Shown here one piece after another: positions 7,872 through 14,079 of a stretch of 14,079 bases of DNA. Within the stretch, counting starts at the first letter, position 1; each line of letters opens with the position of its first letter. Below the pieces are notes generated by a model. The model did not search any database and was not told the origin of the DNA. It saw only the letters and a program-made list of their open reading frames with translations. Origin of the DNA: SAR324 cluster bacterium (lineage in GTDB: Bacteria; SAR324; JACQKK01); the NCBI GenBank assembly GCA_022572825.1, contig JACZVE010000027.1, positions 1-14,079 of the forward strand. Direction: 5' to 3'. Made by a program: the position numbers and the translations under genes.

Positions 7872-7934
7872 GCCAGTGTGTCCGCCCACAAACTTCCCCA
7901 CGGCGCCCCTCCCCGTGGGCTGGCACGCCTTTTT
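7872..7934 (+). terminator. Structured hairpin with a T-run between Fe-S carrier and zinc-ribbon genes
   Basis: A perfect 7-bp stem CCCACGG (7897-7903) / CCGTGGG (7913-7919) has a 9-base loop. Directly after it, CTGGC (7920-7924) can pair with GCCAG (7872-7876), extending the fold around a 20-base bulge. Five T's follow at 7930-7934, 5 bases past the outer stem. It may terminate the Fe-S carrier transcript, although it lies about 160-220 bases past that stop. It may instead be a leader element of the zinc-ribbon gene 67 bases downstream. A perfect -35 hexamer TTGACA occurs at 7848-7853, but no matching -10 is visible. Confidence 0.35.
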
Positions 7935-8001
7935 CATGGTCCCGCGGCAGACGGCAAGAGGCCGTTCACGGAATTGGAATCCGCCGACAGGAGGTCCCCG
8001 C

Positions 8002-8190
8002 ATGATTGAAATCGACCCTCGCCAATACCTGCCCGAATCCTACATCGTGCGCTGGCTATGCCCCGGCTGCGGCACGCGAGTATCCATCAAGCTGGGCGCC
8101 ATCGAGAAAGCCCATTGCCCCCAATGTGCCTCCCGCCTGACGCAGCGTGACAAGGAAGCGCTATCCGAGTTCAAGCGCTTTATCGCTTAG
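8002..8190 (+). CDS. Small zinc-ribbon protein
   Basis: A 62-residue protein with two CXXC pairs: Cys20 and Cys23 in CPGC, Cys39 and Cys42 in CPQC. The 15-residue spacing is typical of a single zinc-ribbon module. A short acidic/aromatic N-terminus and a charged C-terminal helix (QRDKEALSEFKRF) flank it. I do not recognise a named family; the ribbon could bind nucleic acid or a protein partner, or bind zinc or iron. The start at 8002 is well fixed: AGGAGGT (7989-7995) lies 6 bases upstream, the best Shine-Dalgarno in the window, implying strong translation. The open frame back to 7876 is leader. The 288-bp spacer after the Fe-S carrier gene contains the hairpin at 7872-7934, so the two may be separate units or share an attenuated transcript. 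Confidence 0.75.
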   Translation: MIEIDPRQYLPESYIVRWLCPGCGTRVSIKLGAIEKAHCPQCASRLTQRDKEALSEFKRFIA

Positions 8191-8227
8191 GCACCGCGTG
8201 CGCCGTCGCGGCCCGGCGCCGGCGGCG

Positions 8228-8539
8228 TCAGCTCACCACTTCGCCGATCTGCACGATGGGCGTGATGTCGGTGAAGTTCGGCACATCGGCAAATATCTCG
8301 TCTCCGTGGCCGCTGACGGCCTTGTTCAGCGCGTCCATGGATTCGAACGAGATATGGGCCATGATTTGGTAGGTCGGTGGCTCGCCGGGCGCACCTCCGC
8401 CCACCCCTTTGGTCACGTAGGCATCCTTCATCAGGCCGCCCCATTTTGCCTGCACCAAGTCTAAATGCTTGGTGAGATAGTAGTCCAGATCGAATTTGGA
8501 ACCCTCTTTGTGTGGGTACATTACGCTCAGCTTCACCAT
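8228..8539 (-). CDS. EthD-family dimeric alpha/beta-barrel protein
   Basis: A 103-residue protein with the pattern of the EthD group in the dimeric ferredoxin-like superfamily: opening strand VKLSVMYPH (2-10), FDLDYYLTKHLDLVQ (16-30, with His25), a central AHISFESMDALNKAV (61-75), and the closing strand TPIVQIGEVV. EthD was first noted in ethyl tert-butyl ether degradation clusters, where it is needed but its role is unclear. Relatives include small stress or lyase/isomerase-like proteins. I start it at the ATG at 8539, which has AGGAGGGGAG just upstream. The open frame to 8566 would add nine residues and swallow that site. It converges on the zinc-ribbon gene (38 bp between stops). The TerB-like gene lies 275 bp upstream on the same strand. 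No degradation genes are nearby, so its function is unknown. Confidence 0.75.
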   Translation of the reverse strand: MVKLSVMYPHKEGSKFDLDYYLTKHLDLVQAKWGGLMKDAYVTKGVGGGAPGEPPTYQIMAHISFESMDALNKAVSGHGDEIFADVPNFTDITPIVQIGEVVS

Positions 8540-8814
8540 GATTTCTCCCCTCCTGATGGAGTTCAATCCGAGCCCGACTATGGGCAGGCTTATGCGCCAG
8601 GGATGCCCCCAGCACGCTTCTTACACCAATCGTGCGGCCAGTGCTACGGGATAGTGCGGAGCTGCGGCCGCGCGCCATCTGCGATTATCGCCAGACAGAC
8701 CTGCTTGCTACGAATACACCACCGCCGGTGCCTGCGGTGCGGGGCCGGTTGGGGTTGCCTGCGGGCCCGGCCTGCCGAGCCGGTTGCGCGCAGGAGTGCC
8801 CGGCCGCGCTCCGC

Positions 8815-9288
8815 TCAATCGGGGCGGTCTTCGCGGGCGCGCTGGATTTCCCGCGCCTTGGCCTTGGCGGCCATCAGCACACTATGGTTGACGGAGAGCA
8901 GGCTCTGCAGCCGCCGGGCGAGCTGTTCCTCGTAGGGGTCCAGCCGGTTGTCGGCGAAGATGACCTGCCAGACCATGGCCAGCACCTCGGCTTTCTTCTC
9001 GGGCGTATAGGTGCGGGCGATGGCGTGGGTAAACGGCCACAGATCGTTGGACTTGCCGCGCTCCTCCTCGGTGAGGGCGATGAGTTCCTCCACCTGCTTC
9101 TTGCTCAATCCGAAGTAGGCACGCAGTTGGAGGACGATTTCCTTATATTCCTCCGGCAGAAATTGCCGGTCCGCCTCGGCCACCTCCAGCAGGATGGCGC
9201 ACAGCGCCACCTGCTCCTCCGGTAACTGCTCGGTCAGACGCGCCGATCCTTTCGCCTCCGACAGATATTCCTTTATTCGATCCAGCAT
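8815..9288 (-). CDS. TerB-like helical protein
   Basis: A 157-residue, mostly helical protein of the TerB fold, related to the tellurite-resistance TerB and to the N-terminal domain of DjlA-type co-chaperones. Two similar acidic segments mark the fold: LEVAEADRQFLPEEYKEI (about 34-51) and VIFADNRLDPYEEQLARR (about 108-125). Each carries the acidic residues that in TerB proteins can bind divalent metal. There is no signal peptide or membrane segment, so it is probably cytoplasmic. The ATG at 9288 is preceded by GAGGAG a few bases away. No other ter genes are near; stand-alone TerB-like proteins are common and usually of unknown role. The EthD-like gene follows 275 bp downstream on the same strand, too far for confident co-transcription. 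Confidence 0.75.
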   Translation of the reverse strand: MLDRIKEYLSEAKGSARLTEQLPEEQVALCAILLEVAEADRQFLPEEYKEIVLQLRAYFGLSKKQVEELIALTEEERGKSNDLWPFTHAIARTYTPEKKAEVLAMVWQVIFADNRLDPYEEQLARRLQSLLSVNHSVLMAAKAKAREIQRAREDRPD

Positions 9289-9394
9289 CGCTCCTCGTAC
9301 GAGAATGAAAGCTCAGCGACAATCCGTGAGGTGCCCGAATTTCTCAGACCAAGATTACGCGGATTGAGCGGAATTTCATAGAAAATGGCTTGTC

Positions 9395-9417
9395 TCCACG
9401 GAGTTGAATCCCGTGGA
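9395..9417. repeat. Perfect 7-bp inverted repeat between terB-like and nadE genes
   Basis: TCCACGG (9395-9401) and CCGTGGA (9411-9417) flank a 9-base loop. It lies about 100 bases past the nadE stop and about 107 bases before the TerB-like start, both on the minus strand. It could be a nadE transcript 3' hairpin or an operator for the TerB-like gene. No T-run follows on the minus strand, so it is a poor intrinsic terminator. Confidence 0.3.
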
Positions 9418-9421
9418 AAGT

Positions 9422-9473
9422 GCCGAGGTCAGCGAAACCTGTTTGACCGAGCATTGCTCTGCGAGTCCTCGGC
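9422..9473. repeat. Long-range inverted repeat with inner hairpins
   Basis: GCCGAGG (9422-9428) pairs exactly with CCTCGGC (9467-9473). Two small dyads lie inside: AGGT...ACCT (9426-9439, overlapping the outer stem) and GAGC-att-GCTC (9440-9450). The segment is folded-looking DNA or RNA in the 228-bp gap between nadE and the TerB-like gene. It is too short and lacks the arms for a tRNA. Its function is unknown. Confidence 0.25.
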
Positions 9474-9516
9474 TTCGCCGTGATCGCCCGTGTCCGGAGC
9501 GCACGGAGCTACGCAA

Positions 9517-11547
9517 TCAGCCCGCTTCCACCGCCCGCCACAGCTCCTGCAATTCCGTCTCGTAGCCGCCGGCCAGGATGGGAAAGCGGCACCAGGTGCG
9601 TGGGTCCAGATTCTCGTCATCCAGGTGAAACGAGGGCGCCAGGCGCTCGCGCTTCCATTGCGTGCGGCTCCACAATGTGAAGAAGGTGGCCACGCACTCC
9701 GCAGCGCGGCGCGGGGACAGGGTGGCGTCGTCGAGGGGCGCGGCCAGCAGCGACCGCCAGACGTCGACCGGTGCCATGCGGTCGCGGATGGCGGCCTGTT
9801 CGATGGCGTCCAGCACCGGGTAGGGCATCAGGTCCTTCTCGTCCTCCTGGGCGGCACTGCTTGGGCGCAGCTCGGCCGTCGGCGCCTGTGCGTTGACCGC
9901 GCCCAGCGCCGGCAGGGGCTCCAGGCCGGCCGGTCCTTCGATCTCCATCCAGCGCAGCCAGCCGCGCAGGAAGGTCTTGTTGGCGCCGGCAATCGGGGCC
10001 AGGCCGCCGCTGGTATCGCCATCCATGGTGGCGTAGCCCACGCCCACCTCGCTGCGATTGCTGGTGCTGATCAGCAGCCGCCCTTCCAGATTGGCCAGCA
10101 GCCAGATGCCGGGCGAGCGCACGCGGGCCTGGATGTTCTGGCGGGCGATATCGTCGCGCTCCCAACTGAGCGGGCGGCCCAACACTTCCTCCGCCATCGC
10201 CTCATAGCGCTCCACCAGGTGCTGAATGTCCAGCTCGATGTGCCGTGCACCGATGGCTTCGGCGACGCCGCGGGCGGCGCTGCGGGTCACATGCGAGGAA
10301 TTGGCGCTGGCCTGGTACACGGTGAGCAGCAGCCGGCGCAGCAACGCCCGCGCCGCCTCCGCGCAGCTCGCGTCGCCGTTGTCGGGAAGATCGGCGATGT
10401 AGGCCAGCTGTTGGCGCACGCCCGCCAAGCCCTGCTCGGCCACGGCCCTTTGCGCCATCACCCAGCACAACACGGCCACCGAGGCGGAATCCACCCCGCC
10501 GCTCAAGGACAGCGCGAAGCCATGACTGTGGCTCTTGCGCAGGTAATCCCATAGGCCCAGGCTCACCGCATGGGCGAACTCCTCGTTGCGGGAAAGCGCG
10601 GCGGAGGCGGGCGCGGGCGCGGCTCGATGGGTGCGAACGGCCTCCGGCGAGGCTTCTGCCGGTGCGAAGGGCACGTGCACCGTGGCCCTGTCCGCCCCGT
10701 CCCGGGCCACGGGATAGGAGATACGGCGCCGTTCCAGTCGGTTGACGCGCAGATCCGCGACGGCCGTGACGAGGTTCACGGCGCGATAGGAGAAGCGGCG
10801 GTTTTCCGCCAGCAGCGTTCCGTCCGAGGCGATCAGCACCGTGCCGTCGAAGATCAACCGGCCGGCCTCGTTGCCCAGCAGATTGCTGTACAGATAGATC
10901 GCGTGGGCCTGCCGCGAGCCTTCGCAGACGATGCCGCGGACGGTCTCGTACTTGGCGAGGGCAAAATGGCTGGCACTGGGGTTGAGCAGCAGATCGGCAC
11001 CGCCGGAGAGCGGGTTGACGGCACTGCCCCGGCGCGCCCAGGCATCCTCGCAGATCTCGAAGCCCAGCCGCACCCCGCCCAGGTCGACCACCAGATCCCC
11101 GATGGGCACCTCCGCCCCATCCCAGTCGTGCACGTCGGCAACGTCGCCCGGCCAGGCCTTGAACCAGCGGGGCTCGTAGTAGACCCCGTAGCCGGCCAGC
11201 ACCTGCTTGGCATGCAGGCCCGCCAGCCGCCCGTCCACCAGCAGGGCCGCGCAGTCGTAAAGATTTTGCTTATGGATGAGCGGCAGTCCCACGGCCACGG
11301 CGATCCCGGCCGTTTCCGGGAGAATTTGCCGCACGCTCTCCAGGGACTGCTCGGCCACCGATTCGCCGTGAAAGGCGTCCTCGCAGCCGTAGCCGGACAC
11401 GCACAGCTCGGGGAGGCAGAGCACCTGCACGCCTTCGGCGCGGGCCATGCGGATGGCCTCGACGATGTTGGCCCGGTTGCCCTGCCAATCCAGCGGGGTC
11501 TGATTGAGCGAGGCCCCCGCAACCTTGAGGTGATGGATCGCCGTCAT
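9517..11547 (-). CDS. nadE: Glutamine-dependent NAD(+) synthetase, long form
   Basis: This two-domain enzyme makes NAD from nicotinate adenine dinucleotide, ATP and glutamine in the last step of NAD synthesis. The N-terminal nitrilase-like glutaminase has its triad in order: Glu47 (LPEL), Lys114 (HAKQ), Cys166 (FEICEDAW). The C-terminal ATP-pyrophosphatase domain carries LSGGVDS (348-354) and the STSNRSE-type loop. It is 676 residues, longer than the ~540-residue glutamine-dependent forms and close to the mycobacterial and yeast length. Details such as SGYGCED and the LLGNEAGRLIFDG segment resemble the yeast-type clade from memory. It starts at the ATG at 11547, which overlaps the pncB stop as ATGA. 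The frame continues upstream into pncB as a shadow. Translation is probably coupled to pncB, since no strong Shine-Dalgarno is present. Short dyads but no T-run follow its stop. Confidence 0.93.
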   Translation of the reverse strand: MTAIHHLKVAGASLNQTPLDWQGNRANIVEAIRMARAEGVQVLCLPELCVSGYGCEDAFHGESVAEQSLESVRQILPETAGIAVAVGLPLIHKQNLYDCAALLVDGRLAGLHAKQVLAGYGVYYEPRWFKAWPGDVADVHDWDGAEVPIGDLVVDLGGVRLGFEICEDAWARRGSAVNPLSGGADLLLNPSASHFALAKYETVRGIVCEGSRQAHAIYLYSNLLGNEAGRLIFDGTVLIASDGTLLAENRRFSYRAVNLVTAVADLRVNRLERRRISYPVARDGADRATVHVPFAPAEASPEAVRTHRAAPAPASAALSRNEEFAHAVSLGLWDYLRKSHSHGFALSLSGGVDSASVAVLCWVMAQRAVAEQGLAGVRQQLAYIADLPDNGDASCAEAARALLRRLLLTVYQASANSSHVTRSAARGVAEAIGARHIELDIQHLVERYEAMAEEVLGRPLSWERDDIARQNIQARVRSPGIWLLANLEGRLLISTSNRSEVGVGYATMDGDTSGGLAPIAGANKTFLRGWLRWMEIEGPAGLEPLPALGAVNAQAPTAELRPSSAAQEDEKDLMPYPVLDAIEQAAIRDRMAPVDVWRSLLAAPLDDATLSPRRAAECVATFFTLWSRTQWKRERLAPSFHLDDENLDPRTWCRFPILAGGYETELQELWRAVEAG

Positions 11548-13037
11548 GGGTTGAGGCCGTTGCCATTCAGCGCGCGCGCCTGGGCGATCATCCCATCCCG
11601 CAGCCGGTTCAGGTGCGGACTGAGCCCCACGGGGTATATGTGCGGATGCTCGAAGCGCTTGTGGCCGGAATCCAGGCGCCCCAGCTGCTCCTGCACGCGC
11701 TGGCGGATGGCATCCAGCGGCGGGGACTGATAGACCGCCCGTCCCTTTTCGATGACGGGAATCAGCAGCGGCTCGGGGTGCGCGCACCCCTTGAGCGACT
11801 TGGTCTTGGTATTGTCGTGGGGGTCGATGATACGGCTCACCTGCTCGGGCGATTCCGAAACGTCGATGATCGCGTCCGCGATGAACTTGCCATCGCCGTT
11901 GCTGCACCGGTAGACCTGGAGCAGCCCCGGAACGCTGGTCTTCAACTTTTGCTCGGACACCTTCAGCTTGTACTGCCACTTCCCTTCGCCCCGCGGGCGC
12001 AGGGCCGTCAGCTTGTACACGCCGCCCAGCGCGGGGTCGCCGTGGGCGGTGACGAGCCGGGTGCCGAGACCCCAGACTCCGATTTTCGCGCCTTGGGACT
12101 TCAGACTGCGGATCAGCCACTCGTCCAGATCGCCGCTGGCGATCACGACGGCATCGTGCAATCCGGCCTCGTCCAGCATTTTGCGCGCCTGCACGCTCAG
12201 ATAGGCCAGGTCGCCGCTGTCGAGCCGGATGCCCATGATCGCATGTCCCTGCTCGCGCAGGTGCAGACCGACCTCGATCGCATTGCGCACACCCTCCATG
12301 GTGTCGTAGGTATCCACCAGGAACACGCAGTTGTTGGGCATGGCGCGGGCGAAGGCCTCGAAGGCCTCGCGCTCGTCCTTGAAGGCCATCACCCAGCTAT
12401 GGGCAAAGGTGCCCACCACCTGAATGCCCAACTGCTTGCCGGCCAGCACGTTGGAGGTGCCCGCGCAGCCGCCGATGTAGGCCCCCCGGCTCGCGGAAAA
12501 TCCTCCGTCCAGGCCCTGGGCGCGCCGCAGGCCGAAGTCCACCACCGGATCGCCCTGGGCGGCCATCACGGTGCGCGCCGCCTTGGTGGCGATCAGGCTT
12601 TGGAAGTTGACGATATTGAGCAGCAGGGTCTCGATCAGCTGGGCTTGCAGGATGGGACCCTGCACTCGGATCAACGGCTCGTTGGGAAACACCACCGTAC
12701 CCTCCGGTACGGCGTGCACATCGCAGCGAAAGCGGAACCCTTCCAGGTAGGCGAGAAAATCCGGATCGAACAGGGGAAGCCCTTTGCGGTCAGGCAGCTC
12801 GGCCAGATAGTCCAGATCGCTCCGGGAAAAGCAGAAATCGCGCAGCACATCGATCAGATCCGCCAGGCCCGCCCACACCACGTAGCCGCCATCGAAGGGG
12901 TTCTGGCGGTAGAACATGTGGAACTCCGCCTCGGTGTCCACCACCTCGTTCTTCCAATAGCCTTGCGCCATGGAGAGCTCGTACAGGTCGGTAGCCAGCG
13001 CCAGCGAGGGGTCCTCCCGCAGGAAGAGGCTCAGCAT
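11544..13037 (-). CDS. pncB: Nicotinate phosphoribosyltransferase
   Basis: PncB joins nicotinate to phosphoribosyl pyrophosphate, with ATP hydrolysis, to give nicotinate mononucleotide: the entry step of the Preiss-Handler salvage route. The 497-residue protein shows the family landmarks: DLYELSMAQGYW (17-28), substrate-loop residues RRAQG (171-175), GTFAHSWVMAF (209-219) with His213 as the phosphorylated histidine, DTYDT, and GIRLDSGDLAYLS. This is the longer bacterial type rather than the ~400-residue E. coli type. I start it at the ATG at 13037 because GGAG (13045-13048) is ideally placed. A start at 13052 adds five residues without a ribosome binding site. The last codon overlaps the nadE start (ATGA). 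A good promoter lies about 100 bp upstream (13134-13163). I see no NrtR-, NiaR- or NadR-like site. Confidence 0.93.
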   Translation of the reverse strand: MLSLFLREDPSLALATDLYELSMAQGYWKNEVVDTEAEFHMFYRQNPFDGGYVVWAGLADLIDVLRDFCFSRSDLDYLAELPDRKGLPLFDPDFLAYLEGFRFRCDVHAVPEGTVVFPNEPLIRVQGPILQAQLIETLLLNIVNFQSLIATKAARTVMAAQGDPVVDFGLRRAQGLDGGFSASRGAYIGGCAGTSNVLAGKQLGIQVVGTFAHSWVMAFKDEREAFEAFARAMPNNCVFLVDTYDTMEGVRNAIEVGLHLREQGHAIMGIRLDSGDLAYLSVQARKMLDEAGLHDAVVIASGDLDEWLIRSLKSQGAKIGVWGLGTRLVTAHGDPALGGVYKLTALRPRGEGKWQYKLKVSEQKLKTSVPGLLQVYRCSNGDGKFIADAIIDVSESPEQVSRIIDPHDNTKTKSLKGCAHPEPLLIPVIEKGRAVYQSPPLDAIRQRVQEQLGRLDSGHKRFEHPHIYPVGLSPHLNRLRDGMIAQARALNGNGLNP

Positions 13038-13133
13038 CACTTGTCTCCGCATTGATCGCCGCTGCTTCGGTGGGTTGCCGGCGCCCGCGCTGCCATGGCA
13101 CGGCAGGCCCCGGCCTTCGGCGGCTTGTGCACC

Positions 13134-13163
13134 ATTCTAACACGCCCGCCGCCGGGCTGTCAC
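13134..13163 (-). promoter_or_regulatory. Candidate sigma-70 promoter for pncB-nadE
   Basis: On the minus strand, GTGACA (13163-13158) and TAGAAT (13139-13134) are 18 bases apart; each differs from consensus at one position. Transcription would start near 13127, giving a leader of about 90 bases before the pncB ATG. It is one of the two best promoter matches in the window. Confidence 0.55.
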
Positions 13164-13181
13164 ACGGCGACATACACGGGT

Positions 13182-13210
13182 CCGCCGAAGGGCCGGCGGG
13201 TTCGCCGGCC
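13182..13210. repeat. Two mutually exclusive GC-rich hairpins between divergent genes
   Basis: GGCCGGCG (13191-13198) and CGCCGGCC (13203-13210) form a perfect 8-bp stem with a 4-base loop. CCGCCG (13182-13187) pairs exactly with CGGCGG (13194-13199), so the two hairpins share bases and exclude each other. They lie upstream of the proposed pncB promoter and about 140 bases before the flavin reductase start, in neither proposed leader, and no T-run follows on either strand. The surrounding 315-bp divergent spacer (13038-13352) otherwise holds the pncB promoter and the direct repeat at 13260-13281; I see no gene in it. Confidence 0.4.
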
Positions 13211-13259
13211 GGCAGGACGGCGGATGGCCGCGCGTGAGGGCAGGTTACCGGGGAGCGGT

Positions 13260-13281
13260 TTTCCTGCTAGATTTCCTGCTA
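13260..13281. repeat. Tandem 10-bp direct repeat before the flavin reductase gene
   Basis: TTTCCTGCTA occurs at 13260-13269 and 13272-13281, a 12-bp period, about 70-90 bases before the ATG at 13353. A weak promoter (TTACCG 13245-13250, TAGATT 13268-13273, 17-base spacer) would overlap it, so a regulator binding the repeats could control the gene. Confidence 0.35.
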
Positions 13282-13352
13282 AGGTAGAGCGTGCCTGACA
13301 ATCGGGGCACCGGCCAGCAAGCAGCTGTTGACGAGAAGCGGAGCGAAACGCG

Positions 13353-14057
13353 ATGGCGGCATTTCACACCCGGGACAAGCCGTGGCAAACCCTGTACAAG
13401 ATCATGATCGGCAGCATCGTGCCGCGCCCCATCGCCTTTGTGGCCAGCCGCAGCGCCGCGGGCCACGTCAACCTCGCGCCGTTCTCGTACTTCAACGGCG
13501 TCAGCTACAATCCCCCCACCGTGGCGTTTTCCGTCATCGACCGGGGCGAGGAGATGAAAGACACCTCGCGCAACATCTCCGAGCACCCCGAGTTCATCGT
13601 GCACATCGTCAGCGCGCCCATCGGCGAGCAGATGAACGTGACCTGCGGAGACTACGGTGCGGACATCGACGAGTTCGTGGAGGCAGGCCTCACTGCTCTG
13701 CCCGGGGTGGTGGTAGACGTGCCTCGCGTGGCCGAGGCGTTGGTGGCCTTCGAATGCCGCCTGGCTCACTTCCTGCGCATCGGGGACAGCGCGCCGCGCG
13801 CCAGCCACATCCTGGGCGAGGTGGTCTATTGGCACATCGACGACGGGCTGCTCGACGAGGCCGCCCGCAACCCCATCGACGCCGCGGTGCTCGAGGCCGT
13901 GGGCCGCATGGGCGGCATCGACTATGCGCGCACGACGGACCGCTTCTCCATGGTGCGTCCCCTCATTGCGCCGGAAGACCCGCGCTCCATCCCCAGCCGC
14001 AAAGCCGCCTCGGCCGCCGTGCCCGTGCCGCTCAAGGTGCCGCGCGCCCGCCAGTAG
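13353..14057 (+). CDS. Flavin reductase-family FMN-binding protein
   Basis: A 234-residue cytoplasmic protein of the flavin reductase-like split-barrel family (FMN-binding, flavoredoxin/DIM6-NTAB group). Such proteins bind FMN and either reduce free flavin with NAD(P)H for a partner oxygenase or act as redox carriers. Family marks in order are GSIVPRPIAFVAS (20-32), NLAPFSYFN (40-48) at the FMN phosphate, KDTSRNI (69-75), and the C-terminal VGRMGGIDYART (183-194). The ATG at 13353 has GGAG at 13340-13343. No partner monooxygenase is visible in the window. It is divergent from the pncB-nadE operon, which makes a nicotinamide-cofactor link tempting but unproven. After the stop only about 20 bases remain. 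Confidence 0.85.
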   Translation: MAAFHTRDKPWQTLYKIMIGSIVPRPIAFVASRSAAGHVNLAPFSYFNGVSYNPPTVAFSVIDRGEEMKDTSRNISEHPEFIVHIVSAPIGEQMNVTCGDYGADIDEFVEAGLTALPGVVVDVPRVAEALVAFECRLAHFLRIGDSAPRASHILGEVVYWHIDDGLLDEAARNPIDAAVLEAVGRMGGIDYARTTDRFSMVRPLIAPEDPRSIPSRKAASAAVPVPLKVPRARQ

Positions 14058-14079
14058 GGCGCTAGTGTCCTAAGTTGTA

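Noticed and set aside
8540..8814. Minus-strand -10-like GATAAT upstream of the EthD-like gene as a promoter
   Set aside because: No acceptable -35 lies 16-18 bases away, so the match is too weak to list.
9422..9473. Possible tRNA, because a 7-bp terminal stem GCCGAGG/CCTCGGC looks like a leucine tRNA acceptor stem
   Set aside because: Only 52 bases separate the stem ends, and there is no T-arm, anticodon arm or CCA-proximal motif on either strand.
11548..12120. N-terminal extension of the nadE frame into pncB
   Set aside because: The extra residues have no family resemblance, and the ATG at 11547 gives a normal glutaminase N-terminus.
9490..13055. Long open frames on the plus strand opposite nadE and pncB
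   Set aside because: They are antisense shadows of GC-rich genes: the peptides are His/Gln/Arg/Gly-rich with no domain, while the minus-strand proteins have complete catalytic motifs.
13038..13210. NAD-sensing riboswitch before pncB
   Set aside because: The hairpins lie upstream of the likely promoter, and nothing matches my knowledge of the nadA-type or pnuC-type NAD riboswitch.

Overview
The window is GC-rich, densely packed bacterial chromosome. It carries no insertion sequence, prophage, CRISPR array, rRNA or tRNA that I can see. The gene set (RsmA, an A-type iron-sulfur carrier, a lipoprotein with a standard lipobox, purine-rich Shine-Dalgarno sites) fits a Gram-negative proteobacterium. 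A high-GC gammaproteobacterium is my best guess, from general resemblance only and not from a marker gene.

Layout, left to right. (1) 152-2623, plus strand: an ArsP/UPF0718-type membrane permease, then a major facilitator transporter. (2) 2690-5380, minus strand: an FkbM-like methyltransferase-fold protein, then rsmA (16S rRNA dimethyladenosine transferase) 86 bp downstream, then, after a 505-bp gap with no recognisable gene, a small SH3-domain lipoprotein that converges on the MFS gene. (3) 5760-8190, plus strand: a PLP-dependent class III aminotransferase related to glutamate-1-semialdehyde aminomutase, an IscA/ErpA-type Fe-S protein with its own likely promoter, and a 62-residue zinc-ribbon protein with a very strong ribosome binding site. 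(4) 8228-9288, minus strand: an EthD-like dimeric alpha/beta-barrel protein and a TerB-like helical protein. (5) 9517-13037, minus strand: an NAD salvage operon. pncB (nicotinate phosphoribosyltransferase) is followed by nadE (glutamine-dependent NAD synthetase, long form), joined by an ATGA stop/start overlap. (6) 13353-14057, plus strand: a flavin reductase-family FMN-binding protein, divergent from pncB.

How the genes work together. The clearest functional unit is pncB-nadE: PncB makes nicotinate mononucleotide from nicotinate, NadD (not in the window) adenylates it, and NadE amidates the product to NAD. The neighbouring flavin reductase-like protein is a plausible consumer of reduced nicotinamide cofactor, but nothing beyond adjacency supports a link. 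The other genes look like separate one- or two-gene transcription units.

I found no clear evidence for an undescribed multi-gene system. The points most worth a second look are the diverged aminotransferase, the structured leader before the zinc-ribbon microprotein, the overlapping alternative hairpins between pncB and the flavin reductase gene, and the eukaryote-like form of NadE.
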